Of a stretch of 33,188 nucleotides of DNA, positions 19,228 to 30,357 are shown piece after piece. Each line of letters begins with the position of its first letter. Positions within the stretch are counted from its first letter, which is position 1. Below the pieces are notes generated by a model that was not told the origin of the DNA, made no database searches, and saw only the letters and a program-made list of their open reading frames with translations. Source of the DNA: Bryobacterales bacterium (GTDB taxonomy: Bacteria > Acidobacteriota > Terriglobia > Bryobacterales > Bryobacteraceae); contig CANIHR010000019.1 in the NCBI GenBank assembly GCA_947467185.1, positions 1 through 33,188 of the forward strand, read 5' to 3'. Made by a program: the position numbers and the translations under genes.

Positions 19228-20094
19228 ATGCCGTACTGGACCCTGCGTTTTCGCACGTCCGTAATCCTCTTGCTGCTGCTGGCGGTAACAGCGGCAGCAC
19301 AGCGTTTTGGCGGCGGTTTCGGACGCGGTGGTCCCCGTTTTGAAGGCCACGGCGACGGTCCCAAACCCGTTTTCCCTGCCAAAGGCGAGTTTCACTTCAT
19401 CCGCCTCGAATACACCGACCTGCCCCAGTTCCACCGCGGCTTCGGCTTTGGCTCCCGGAATGGCGAAGGCAACGGCTGGTGGCTGGTTGACTGGCCCGAT
19501 TCCGACGAACACTTCAGCCAGGGCGTCCAGCGCCTCACCCGAATGGAAGTCGGCGAGCCCAAACACCTCCGCCTCACCGACGACCGCATCTTCGATTACC
19601 CCTGGCTTTACGCCACCCAAACCGGCTGGTGGGGCCTCTCCGACGTCGAAGTCGCCCGCCTCCGCGAGTACCTCTTAAGAGGTGGCTTCCTCATGGTTGA
19701 CGATATGTGGGGCCCCGACCCCACCCAGTGGCAGGTCTTCACCTGGACCATGAACCGCGTCTTCCCCGGCAAACCCATCACCGACATCCTCGAATCCGAT
19801 GTCGTCATGCACTCGCTCTACGACATTAAGGACAAGGACCGTTCTTTCATCCCCGGCACGCGGCACCTCCGCATCGCCCCCGGCGGAGGCGTCACCGTCA
19901 TGCAGCCACCCGGCACCGCCCCCGCCTGGCGAGCGATGAACGACGAGAAAGGCCACCTCATCGTCTCGGTCAACTACAACACCGATATCGGCGACGCCTG
20001 GGAGTACGCCGACGCCCCCGAGTACCCCGAACACATGACCACGCTCGCCTACCGCTACGGCCTGAACTACCTTGTTTACGCCGTCACTCACTAG
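19228..20094 (+). CDS. DUF4159 domain-containing secreted protein
   Basis: Signal peptide MPYWTLRFRTSVILLLLLAVTAAAQ; FHFIRLEYTDLP...GWWLVDWPDSDEHFSQGVQRLTRM...RIFDYPWLYATQTGWWGLSDVEVARLREYLLRGGFLMVDDMWG. Confidence 0.88.
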   Translation: MPYWTLRFRTSVILLLLLAVTAAAQRFGGGFGRGGPRFEGHGDGPKPVFPAKGEFHFIRLEYTDLPQFHRGFGFGSRNGEGNGWWLVDWPDSDEHFSQGVQRLTRMEVGEPKHLRLTDDRIFDYPWLYATQTGWWGLSDVEVARLREYLLRGGFLMVDDMWGPDPTQWQVFTWTMNRVFPGKPITDILESDVVMHSLYDIKDKDRSFIPGTRHLRIAPGGGVTVMQPPGTAPAWRAMNDEKGHLIVSVNYNTDIGDAWEYADAPEYPEHMTTLAYRYGLNYLVYAVTH

Positions 20095-20158
20095 CCGCCA
20101 TCACTTGCGACAAAAGTCTTACACACGGTTCTTTCCGGGACTGATAGCTTGAAGAGGC

Positions 20159-21031
<873 letters not shown>

Positions 21032-21044
21032 CTCAACCCCGACG

Positions 21045-21077
21045 GCGCTCCCCTCGTGCGAAACACTTTGGGAGCGC
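21045..21077 (+). promoter_or_regulatory. Stem-loop in desaturase / histidine-kinase intergenic gap
   Basis: GCGCTCCC (21045-21052) / GGGAGCGC (21070-21077), 17-nt loop, no T-tract. Confidence 0.5.
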
Positions 21078-21089
21078 TATCGTGAAGTC

Positions 21090-21976
21090 ATGATAGGAAT
21101 TGGCCGACGCAAAACGATCGCGTTCATCGCGCTCGGCGTCGGCCTTATTCTTTTTACGCTGCTGTTGTATTTCGGCTATCTGGTGTTCGACTGGCGCTCC
21201 GGTATCCGACTTTTTCTTGGCATCATCCTGCTGGCCGCGATCATCGCCGGCGTTGCCCTCAATACCGTCTTCCTCGTGCGCGAAATTCGCCGCGGCGAAC
21301 AGCACGATGCATTCATCAACGCCGTCACCCACGAACTGAAAACCCCTATTGCCTCCATCCGGCTCTACGCCGAAACCCTGAAGTCCCGCCAGGTGGATGA
21401 CGAAAAACGCCAGGAGTTCTACAGCATCATCCTGGCCAACACCGACCGGCTCACCACCACCATTGAACAGATCCTCCGAACCGGTCGTATCGGCTCGTCG
21501 GGCCGGCCGCCCAACCTCGCGCCACTGGACCTCACCGAACTGGTGAAGGAATCGGTTGAGCGCGCCCGCACCCTCCATAAGGTCACTTCGGAAGCCATTC
21601 AGTTCCGCCCCGGTCGACCCTTGCCCATCGTGGGCGATCTCGAAGAAATCCGCGCCGCCGTCTCCAACCTGATCGACAACGCCCTCAAGTACTCCGGCCA
21701 GGGCGCACGCGTCATGGTTTCCGCCGACGAAGTCGACAATCACCGCGCCGAAATCCGCGTCGCCGACAACGGCCCCGGCATCCCCGGCGCCGAACTCAAA
21801 CGAATTTTCAAGCGCTTCTACCGCATGCACGGCCCGCTCGCCACACGCGTTAAAGGTATGGGCCTGGGCCTGTTTATCGTACGCTCTGTCGCCCGTCGCC
21901 ACGGTGGCCGCGCCTGGGCCGAAAGCGCGGGTCCCGGCCGGGGCGCCACCTTCATCATTCAAATCCCTCTAGCCAA

Positions 21977-21980
<4 letters not shown>
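21090..21980 (+). CDS. Sensor histidine kinase (two TM helices, very short extracytoplasmic loop)
   Basis: VTHELKTPIASIRLYAETL H-box; NLIDNALKYSG N-box; VADNGPGIPG; GMGLGLFIVRSVARRHGG; ATGA overlap with RR gene. Confidence 0.94.
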
Positions 21981-22668
<688 letters not shown>

Positions 22669-22696
<28 letters not shown>

Positions 22697-23211
22697 ACTT
22701 TCAGAATTGCCACCGCTGACGATCCGTGCGTAATCTCGCCTGACATCACCTTCGCCACCGCCTGCTCCAAAGGCATCCGCACCACCTCAATCGTTTCGCC
22801 CTCTTCATGCTCCTGCGGCACCGAAGATAAGCCCCGCGCCAGAAACAGGTAGTTCTGGCAATTCAGCATGGTGGTAAACGGGTCCACCACCCCCAGCGGA
22901 GTCCAGTCCTGTGCCACCAAACCGGCCTCTTCGCGCAACTCACGTACTGCCGAAGCGAGCGGTTCTTCACCCGGTTCCATCCCTCCGCTCACCGCCTCGA
23001 GCGAATACCGTCCGATCGCGTACTTCCACTCCCGCACCAGCCAGACATCCAGGTTCTCTTCCACCGCGAGGGTCGTCGATCCGCTCTTGATCTCCAGATA
23101 CTCGTAAGTGTCAGGAGTCCCCTTGCGCAGAATGACCTGGTCTTCCCTCAAACGGGAAATGCGCCCCTGGTGAATCCAGCGCGACGAGACCAGGCGAACG
23201 GGAGGTTCCAT
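22669..23211 (-). CDS. NUDIX hydrolase (ADP-ribose pyrophosphatase-like)
   Basis: Nudix box GGMEPGEEPLASAVRELREEAGL. Confidence 0.93.
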
Positions 23212-23224
23212 ATCTCCAGTATCG

Positions 23225-24496
23225 TCAGGCGCGTTGCTTTAGACGAGGCGCAATAATCGCGGCCGTCAGCCCCACCACCGCCGCGAACGAAAGCCACGCG
23301 CCCGGAATCGCCTTGTTCCCCGTCGTCTCAATCAGCCACGTGCAGATCGCCGGAGTAAAGCCGCCAAACAGCGCGGTCGCCAGACTATACGCCAGCGAGA
23401 ACCCGGCGGTCTTCACGTCCGGCGGCATAATCTCCGTCAGATACGCTACCATCGCCCCGTTGTAGCTCGCATAGAACAGCGCGAACCAGAGCTCCACCAT
23501 CATCAGCCGCGCAAATGACGGAGCGCTCGCCAGCCACCACATCGCCGGATACGCGGTCGCCAGCGCCAGTAACGTGCAAACCAGCAACATCGGCCGTCGC
23601 CCCACGCGATCCGAAACCGCCCCCATCACCGGCAGCATCACGAAATTCAAAGCCCCCACTGATGCCGTCACAATCAGGCTGTCCACCGCCGCCAGATGCA
23701 GCGCATGCTGCCCAAACGTCGGCGTGTACGCGGTAATCAGGTAGAACGACACCGTCGTCATCGTGGCCAGCATCGCGCCCACGCCCACAATACGCCAGTT
23801 CAGGCCCAGTGACCGCATCGCTTCACCAAACGACGGTCGCCGAACCTTCGCCAGAAACTCGCTCGTCTCGGGCAGGGACCGCCGGATCAGGTAGACAAAT
23901 GGAATCAGCAGACACCCGAGGCCAAGCGGAATGCGCCAGCCCCACGCCTGCATGTCCGCCTTCGACAACAGCGCATTCAGCAGAATGCCCAGCCCCGCCG
24001 CCAGCACGACCGCCGGTTGCTGACTCGCTGACTGCCACGCCACATAGAAGCCCTTCCGCCCCGGCGTCGCGATCTCCGCCAGATACACCGAAACGCCGCC
24101 CAGCTCCACGCCTGCCGAGAAGCCCTGCACCAGCCGCCCCAGCACCACCAGAATCGGAGCCAGGATTCCAATCGCAGCATACGACGGCGTCACAGCAATG
24201 GCCAACGTGCCCACCGCCATCAGCCCCAGCGTCACAATCAGGCCCTCGCGACGCCCCTTGCGGTCTATGTACGCGCCCAGCACCACAGCCCCCAAAGGCC
24301 GCATCAGAAAGCCTGCGCCGAACGTCGCCAGCGACAACATCAGCGAAGCAAATTCATTGCCCGAGGGGAAGAATGTCCGCCCAATGGCCGCGGCGTAATA
24401 GCCGTAAACCATAAAGTCGTACATCTCCAGAAAATTACCCGCCGCAACGCGAATGACGTTGCTGAGCTTCGAGCCGGCCTGAGTAGTGTTGTCCAT
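23225..24496 (-). CDS. MFS transporter, metabolite:H+ symporter (MHS/citrate-like) type
   Basis: AAGNFLEMYDFMVYGYYAAAIGRTFFPS, MRPLGAVVLGAYIDRKGRREGL, RLVQGFSAGVELGGVSVYLAEIATPGRKGFY. Confidence 0.93.
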   Translation of the reverse strand: MDNTTQAGSKLSNVIRVAAGNFLEMYDFMVYGYYAAAIGRTFFPSGNEFASLMLSLATFGAGFLMRPLGAVVLGAYIDRKGRREGLIVTLGLMAVGTLAIAVTPSYAAIGILAPILVVLGRLVQGFSAGVELGGVSVYLAEIATPGRKGFYVAWQSASQQPAVVLAAGLGILLNALLSKADMQAWGWRIPLGLGCLLIPFVYLIRRSLPETSEFLAKVRRPSFGEAMRSLGLNWRIVGVGAMLATMTTVSFYLITAYTPTFGQHALHLAAVDSLIVTASVGALNFVMLPVMGAVSDRVGRRPMLLVCTLLALATAYPAMWWLASAPSFARLMMVELWFALFYASYNGAMVAYLTEIMPPDVKTAGFSLAYSLATALFGGFTPAICTWLIETTGNKAIPGAWLSFAAVVGLTAAIIAPRLKQRA

Positions 24497-24506
24497 TGAG
24501 TCCGCC

Positions 24507-24516
24507 TGTTATAACA
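24507..24516. promoter_or_regulatory. Perfect palindrome TGTTATAACA centred in a 30-bp divergent intergenic region
   Basis: Centre 24511.5; both start codons (24496 minus, 24527 plus) are 15.5 bp away; TATAAC is present on both strands. Confidence 0.5.
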
Positions 24517-24526
24517 ACATAGGTCT

Positions 24527-25939
24527 ATGTCTGCGAACAATTCGATCTGCGATCTATCCGCTACAACTATGGCCGCCGAGATCGCCGCAGGCCGGCTTTC
24601 CGCCCGCGAAACCGTCACCGCCCACCTCCGCCGCATCGAAGAAATCAACCCGACCGTCAACGCGATCATCACGCTCGCAGCCGACCGAGCCCTCGCCGAA
24701 GCGGAGGCAGCCGATGAACGGCAGGCGCACGGCGAAACGCTGGGTCCGCTCCACGGTCTGCCCGCCGCCCACAAGGATCTCCAGCCCACCGCCGGGATTC
24801 GCACCACCTTCGGCTCCCCGCTCTTCCGCGACCTCACCCCCTCGCAGGATTCCCTCCTCGTCGAACGGGTCCGCGCCGCCGGAGCCATCACCCTCGGCAA
24901 AACCAACACCCCCGAATTCGGCGCTGGCTCACAGACCTTCAACACTCTCTTCGGGGCCACCAAAAACCCATACGATCTGACGAAGACCTGCGGAGGCAGC
25001 ACCGGAGGCGGAGCGGTCGCGCTCGCCACCGGCATGGCCGCCCTCTGCGATGGAAGCGACCTCGGCGGCTCACTCCGAAATCCCGCAAGCTACTGCAATG
25101 TGGTCGGTCTGCGCCCGTCCTCCGGCCGAGTCCCCGTCTGGCCCCAGCCTCTCGCCTGGTCGCCCATGTCCGTCGAGGGCCCTCTCGGTAAAACCGTCGC
25201 CGATGTCGCACTTCTGTTGCAGGCCATCTCGGGTCCCGACCCGCGCGCACCCCTCGGCACCGAAGCCTTCCGCATCCCGGAGGGCGAGTCGCTGGAAACC
25301 AACATGCAGGGCACCCGAATCGCGTGGTGGAAGGATCTCGGCGGCATCCCCATCGACCCTGAAGTCCGCGACATCACCAATGCGCAGCGCGCCGTTTTCG
25401 AAGCGCTCGGGTGCGTCGTTGAGGAGGCCGAACCCAGCTGGACCGGCTGCGATGAAACCTTCCGCACTTTGCGCTTCTGGACACAGAATCTGCGCCTCGC
25501 CGAAGCGGTTGCCAGCACCCCGCAGCTGGTGAAGGACACCATCCGCTGGGAAGTCGAACAAGGGGCCAGCCTCAGCGCCCGCGACGTCGGCCTCGCCCAG
25601 ATCCGCCACACCGACATCTACCACCGCATGAGGCGGTTCCTGGAACGCTATGACTTTTTCGTCCTTCCGGTCAGCCAGGTGCAGCCCTATGCCATCAACG
25701 AACCCTGGCCCAAAGAGATCGCCGGCACGCGCCTCGAAACTTACATAGACTGGATGAAATCCTGTTACTACATCTCGGTGACAGGAGCGCCGTCCATGTC
25801 GGTCCCGGCAGGCTTCACCGCTGCAGGCCTGCCCGTCGGCATTCAAATCGTCGGCCGCCACTTGGGCGAATGGAAACTGCTGCAGTTCGCCCACGCTTTT
25901 GAGCAAGCCGTTAATCTCCGGAGAAAACCCGTTCTATGA
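24527..25939 (+). CDS. Amidase signature-family hydrolase
   Basis: LHGLPAAHKDL; KTCGGSTGGGAVALATGMAALCDGSDLGGSLRNPASYCNVVGLRPSSGRVP; SGAPSMSVPAGF-like C-terminal motif TGAPSMSVPAGFTAAGLPVGIQIVG. Confidence 0.95.
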   Translation: MSANNSICDLSATTMAAEIAAGRLSARETVTAHLRRIEEINPTVNAIITLAADRALAEAEAADERQAHGETLGPLHGLPAAHKDLQPTAGIRTTFGSPLFRDLTPSQDSLLVERVRAAGAITLGKTNTPEFGAGSQTFNTLFGATKNPYDLTKTCGGSTGGGAVALATGMAALCDGSDLGGSLRNPASYCNVVGLRPSSGRVPVWPQPLAWSPMSVEGPLGKTVADVALLLQAISGPDPRAPLGTEAFRIPEGESLETNMQGTRIAWWKDLGGIPIDPEVRDITNAQRAVFEALGCVVEEAEPSWTGCDETFRTLRFWTQNLRLAEAVASTPQLVKDTIRWEVEQGASLSARDVGLAQIRHTDIYHRMRRFLERYDFFVLPVSQVQPYAINEPWPKEIAGTRLETYIDWMKSCYYISVTGAPSMSVPAGFTAAGLPVGIQIVGRHLGEWKLLQFAHAFEQAVNLRRKPVL

Positions 25940-27207
25940 AACGCTTCCTTCTGCTCGCCGCCTTCGCCGCGCTGCCCCTCCTCGCCGCCGATAAATGGGT
26001 GGCCGTCTGGGCTGGCTCCACACACGGTCCCTACCCCAGCGGAAACCCCGTCGCCCAACCTGAACTCGGCAAAATCCTGGCCGGCAATACCGCCGAGGAC
26101 ATGACGATGCGCATGATCGTCAAGCCCGGTCTCTGGAGCCAGAAGCTGCGCATCCGTTTCTCCAACGTCCTCGGCGACCGCCCCCTCACGCTTGATGGAG
26201 CGTTCGCCGGCGTCCACGGCTCGGCCGGCAATCTCCTGCCCGGCACCAACCGTCCCGTCAAGTTCCATGGCGGCAAGACCACCGTCACCCTCGCCCCCGG
26301 CGAACTGATATTCTCCGACCCGGTCGATCTCCCCAAAGCCGCCGACCTGACCGACCGCCGCCTCGCCATCAGCTTTCACGTTGTCGGCAATTCCGGCCCC
26401 CTTACCTGGCACGCCAAGTCGCTGACCACGTCTTACCTGTCCGCATCCCGTGCCGGTTCGCACGGCTCCGAAGAAACGGCAGACTCTTTCCCCTTCACCA
26501 CAACTTCCTGGTTCGTTGTGGACGCCGTCGAAGCTATGGCTCCCGCCAACACCCGCGTCATTATGGGCTTCGGCGATTCCATCACCGACGGCACTGCCTC
26601 CACCATCAACGGCGATGACCGCTGGCCCGACTTCCTCACCCACCGCCTCCGCGCGGCGAAGACGCCCGGCGTGGTCGTCGTCAATGCCGGCATCGGCGGC
26701 AACCGCGTCGTCAGCCCGGAGCACTACGACAAAACGAAGCCAATCGCAGGTGGCCCATCCGCTCTCGAACGCCTGGAGCGCGACGTGCTCTCCCTCAGCG
26801 GCATCACCACCGTAATCTGGCTCGAAGGCATCAATGACCTCGGCGCGAACATCCCGCCTGACGCCATCATCGACGGCTTCAAACAGGGAGTCGCCCGCAT
26901 GAAGCAGAAGGGTATCCGTGTCATCGGTGCCACCGTCACCTCCGCGCTCACAGCCACAAGTTCCGCCGGAACGCCCGAAAAAGACGCCCAGCGCAAGACC
27001 ATCAATGCGTTCATCCGCACCGGAGGTTTGTTCGATGCCATGGCCGATTTCGACGCCGCCACTCTCGACCCGCCGACCGGCGCCCTGAAACCCGAATTCC
27101 AGCCCAACTCATCCACGGGTGGCCCCGGAGACCGCCTCCACCCGAACCGTGCCGGCTATCAGGCCATGGCCAACTCCATCGACCTGAAGACCCTGCTCCC
27201 GCGCTAA
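25936..27207 (+). CDS. Secreted SGNH/GDSL hydrolase
   Basis: MGFGDSITDGTAS block, GIGGNR block, EGINDLG block, DRLHPNRAGYQAMA block; ATGA overlap with the amidase gene. Confidence 0.92.
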   Translation: MKRFLLLAAFAALPLLAADKWVAVWAGSTHGPYPSGNPVAQPELGKILAGNTAEDMTMRMIVKPGLWSQKLRIRFSNVLGDRPLTLDGAFAGVHGSAGNLLPGTNRPVKFHGGKTTVTLAPGELIFSDPVDLPKAADLTDRRLAISFHVVGNSGPLTWHAKSLTTSYLSASRAGSHGSEETADSFPFTTTSWFVVDAVEAMAPANTRVIMGFGDSITDGTASTINGDDRWPDFLTHRLRAAKTPGVVVVNAGIGGNRVVSPEHYDKTKPIAGGPSALERLERDVLSLSGITTVIWLEGINDLGANIPPDAIIDGFKQGVARMKQKGIRVIGATVTSALTATSSAGTPEKDAQRKTINAFIRTGGLFDAMADFDAATLDPPTGALKPEFQPNSSTGGPGDRLHPNRAGYQAMANSIDLKTLLPR

Positions 27208-28871
27208 GGCTTGTAGCCCTGGCCGTACAGAATGCCACCAGGGCGGGCACCTGTATGCTTGCCCTGGTCCAGCACCACGCGGCCATTCACCAGCACATAC
27301 TCGACGCCTGACGCGTATTGCATTGGCTTATCGTACGTTGCGTTGTCGATGATCTTTTCGGCGCTGAAAACCGTCACATCCGCCAGCATCCCGGGCCGCA
27401 ACAGCCCTCGGTCCCAGATGTGCAGCTTAGCCGCATTCGCCGAGGTCATCTTGCGAATCGCGTCCTCCAGGGTCAGCACTTTTTCCTCGCGAACATAGCG
27501 ACCCAGCACGCGCGGAAAAGTCCCGAAATACCGCGGATGCGGATTCCCCACCGCCGTCGGACCTTCCGTCGCAATCGCGGTCCCGTCCGACCCAATCGAA
27601 GCAAACGGCTGCTTCAGTGCAAACCGCATATCGTTCTCGTCGTGATGAAAATAGACGGTCGGCACCGACCCGCGGTTATCCGCCAGCACCCGGAAAAGCA
27701 CGTCCAGAGGATCGCCACCCAACGCCTGAATCACCTGATTCATCCGTTGCCCTTCGAACTTCCTGTACGCCGGATTCGACAGCGTCACCAGCAGCATCCC
27801 CTCCCAGCTTCCGGTCGCCGTGTAGTGGTTGTACCAGGGCGGACTCCCGCCCGGAATCCCATGCTCAATCTCATCCCGCAACCGCGCCCGCAGCGCCGGA
27901 TCCTTCAGGCGCGCAATCATCGCGGCGTCCCCGCCCTCATGCGCCCACGGAGGAATAATCGAAGCCAGATTGTTCTGCCCGGCCCGGTACGGATACACAT
28001 TCGCGGTGACGTCCTGCCCCGCGGCGCGTGCCTGCGCGATCAACCCCACCAGCTCCGGCATCTGCCCCCACAGCTTCTTATCCGCCAGCTTCAGGTGGAT
28101 GATGTCCACCGGCACACCCGCCCGCCGGCCAATCTCAATCGCCTCCGCCACGCTCTCGAAAACGCCCTGACCTTCCGTCCGCATATGAGTCGAATAGATC
28201 CCGCCGAACGGAGCCGCAGCCTTGCACATCGCGACCAAAGTCTCGGTATCGATCCACGAACCCGGAGGCCCACTCAGCGAACTCGCAACACCGAGCGCGC
28301 CCTGTTCCATCGCCTGCGTGACGATCCCCGCCATCTGCCGGGCTTCATCCGCCGTCGGAGGTCCCGCCTTCTCACCCCGCACATAGGTCCAGATCTGGCT
28401 CGACCCCACATAGGTGCCGATATTCGTCGAGATCCCCTGCTGCAGCAGCCGTCCGAAGTAGCCCTTGAAGTCCGTCCAGGTGACATCGCCGGGCTTCAGA
28501 TCCTGGTTCCCGCCCACCGGTGCCGCCGACCCACCTTCGCCGAAGATCATCGAGGTCACACCCTGCCGGATCATGCTCTGCGCATTGCCATCCGCCACCA
28601 GCGAGTAGTCCGAATGATTGTGCAGATCGATAAACCCGGGCGCGACAACCAGCCCCGTCGCATCAATCACACGCTTCGCCTTCGCCCCCGGCAAATTCCC
28701 CAGCGCCGCGATCCGGCCATTCAGAATCGCCACATCGCCCAGGAACGAAGCGTTTCCCGCGCCATCAACAATTCGCCCATGGCGAAGCAGTACGTCATAT
28801 TCCTGAGCCACCGCGCCCGGCGCAAAACACGACAAAGCACCGCACAGGGCGGCACAAAGGACAAACTTCAT
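27204..28871 (-). CDS. N-acyl-D-amino-acid deacylase / amidohydrolase family protein, secreted
   Basis: Signal peptide MKFVLCAALCGALSCFAPGAVAQ; YDVLLRHGRIVDGAGN, VVAPGFIDLHNHSD, IYSTHMRTEG, VDIIHLKL, IGSDGTA. Confidence 0.93.
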   Translation of the reverse strand: MKFVLCAALCGALSCFAPGAVAQEYDVLLRHGRIVDGAGNASFLGDVAILNGRIAALGNLPGAKAKRVIDATGLVVAPGFIDLHNHSDYSLVADGNAQSMIRQGVTSMIFGEGGSAAPVGGNQDLKPGDVTWTDFKGYFGRLLQQGISTNIGTYVGSSQIWTYVRGEKAGPPTADEARQMAGIVTQAMEQGALGVASSLSGPPGSWIDTETLVAMCKAAAPFGGIYSTHMRTEGQGVFESVAEAIEIGRRAGVPVDIIHLKLADKKLWGQMPELVGLIAQARAAGQDVTANVYPYRAGQNNLASIIPPWAHEGGDAAMIARLKDPALRARLRDEIEHGIPGGSPPWYNHYTATGSWEGMLLVTLSNPAYRKFEGQRMNQVIQALGGDPLDVLFRVLADNRGSVPTVYFHHDENDMRFALKQPFASIGSDGTAIATEGPTAVGNPHPRYFGTFPRVLGRYVREEKVLTLEDAIRKMTSANAAKLHIWDRGLLRPGMLADVTVFSAEKIIDNATYDKPMQYASGVEYVLVNGRVVLDQGKHTGARPGGILYGQGYKP

Positions 28872-28888
28872 GTTTGAGATTCTACAGG

Positions 28889-29857
28889 TTATTCCGCGGC
28901 GGCAAGCAGTTCCGCCGCGCTGACCGCCCACGTCCCATGGTGGCTCACCGCAACACCTGCCGCCAGATTGGCAATCGCAGCCGCCTCGCGAAGCGGCAGT
29001 CCCGCCCCCAGCGCCACCGCCAGCAGACTGACGACCGTGTCACCCGCGCCCGTCACATCTGCTACTTCATTCACAACAGCCGGATAATGCCGCTCCGCCG
29101 AACCGGGCTCAAACAGCGACATCCCCTCTTCGCCACGCGTCACCAGCAACGCCGACGTGCCAATCACCGGCAACAACGCGTCAACCGCTCCGTGCAGACC
29201 ATGAGTTTCAATCACCTGCCCAGCCGCCGCAGCTGTCTCCTTCAGATTCGGAGTGATAACCGTCGCCCCGGCATACCGGCTCAAATCCTGCGACTTCGGA
29301 TCCACCACAACAGGCAGCCCCAGACGATTCGCTTCGGAAATCAGCCAGCGGCAAAAACCCGCCTCGACCGTACCCTTCGCGTAATCGGAAATCACACAAA
29401 CCTGGACGCTCGGTAGCAGTTGCGCACACCGATTCCGCATCGCCTCCAGCGCCGCGCCCGCCAGCGGCGAGGTATCTTCCGCATCAAAACGAACAATCTG
29501 CTGCCCCCCAGCCGTCACTCGGGTCTTCGTCGTGGTCACACGCCCGGAATCTTCCACCAGCCAGTCCGGCTGCAACCCGGCTTCCAACAGAGCCTGCCGC
29601 AGACGCTGCCCTGCCTCGTCCGCCCCCAGAACGCCCGCCAGAATCGCTTCCGCCGTCATTGCTGCAACATTCGCCGCCACATTCGCCGCGCCACCTGGCA
29701 CAGACCGACGTCGGCGCACAGCCACCACAGGCACCGGAGCTTCGGGGGATATGCGGGTCGCCGAACCGGAGATATACTCATCCAGCATCACGTCGCCCAC
29801 AACCAGCACCTTCACGCCGGGCGCCAGCGACAGAAATTCCGAAATCTTTTCCCGCAT
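28889..29857 (-). CDS. rfaE1: D-glycero-beta-D-manno-heptose-7-phosphate kinase (RfaE domain I / HldE N-terminal-type)
   Basis: VLVVGDVMLDEYISGSATRISPEAPVPVVAVRRRRSVPGGAANVAANVAAM; VTGAGDTVVSLLAVALGAG PfkB signature. Confidence 0.93.
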   Translation of the reverse strand: MREKISEFLSLAPGVKVLVVGDVMLDEYISGSATRISPEAPVPVVAVRRRRSVPGGAANVAANVAAMTAEAILAGVLGADEAGQRLRQALLEAGLQPDWLVEDSGRVTTTKTRVTAGGQQIVRFDAEDTSPLAGAALEAMRNRCAQLLPSVQVCVISDYAKGTVEAGFCRWLISEANRLGLPVVVDPKSQDLSRYAGATVITPNLKETAAAAGQVIETHGLHGAVDALLPVIGTSALLVTRGEEGMSLFEPGSAERHYPAVVNEVADVTGAGDTVVSLLAVALGAGLPLREAAAIANLAAGVAVSHHGTWAVSAAELLAAAE

Positions 29858-30345
29858 CAGGAAGCTTGCTCCGCACGCTGCAAAATCGCGGTCGTGGAGC
29901 GACCTTCGTGCAAAGGTAGAAATCGCACCTGGCCGCCATAGGCTTCCACAACCGCGCGTTCCGGCACCGGACGCTGCCCATCGGCATATTCCGCACCTTT
30001 GCAATGAATGTCAGGTTTCACAACAGACAGTATGGCGGAAGGCTCGGTCTCGTCAAAAATGACCACCGCATCCACCGGCTCCAGTGCGGAAAGCAACTCC
30101 GCCCGGTCATCCTGATTCACGACAGGTCGAGCCGGCCCTTTGATTGCCCGGACACTGGCATCGCTGTTAATGCCGACCACCAGAATGTCACCGAGCGCTT
30201 TCGCGTCCCGCAGACTCCTCACGTGCCCCACATGGAGAATATCGAAACAACCGTTCGTCCAGACAACAGTCTTCCCCTGCTCAGCCCAGGCAGCCCGAAG
30301 CTTCAGCAGGCTGTCGAGAGTTTCCAGCCGGGTAACAGGAGGCAC
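29857..30345 (-). CDS. rfaE2: D-glycero-beta-D-manno-heptose 1-phosphate adenylyltransferase (RfaE domain II)
   Basis: VVWTNGCFDILHVGHVRSLRDAKALGDILVVGINSDASVRAIKGPARPVV; TGATG overlap with rfaE1. Confidence 0.95.
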   Translation of the reverse strand: MPPVTRLETLDSLLKLRAAWAEQGKTVVWTNGCFDILHVGHVRSLRDAKALGDILVVGINSDASVRAIKGPARPVVNQDDRAELLSALEPVDAVVIFDETEPSAILSVVKPDIHCKGAEYADGQRPVPERAVVEAYGGQVRFLPLHEGRSTTAILQRAEQAS

Positions 30346-30357
30346 GCGGGAAGGGTT

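Noticed and set aside
27318-28877. 519-aa plus-strand ORF opposite the D-aminoacylase-like gene
   Set aside because: Arg/Pro/His-rich antisense translation without recognisable domains; the minus strand has signal peptide and amidohydrolase motifs.
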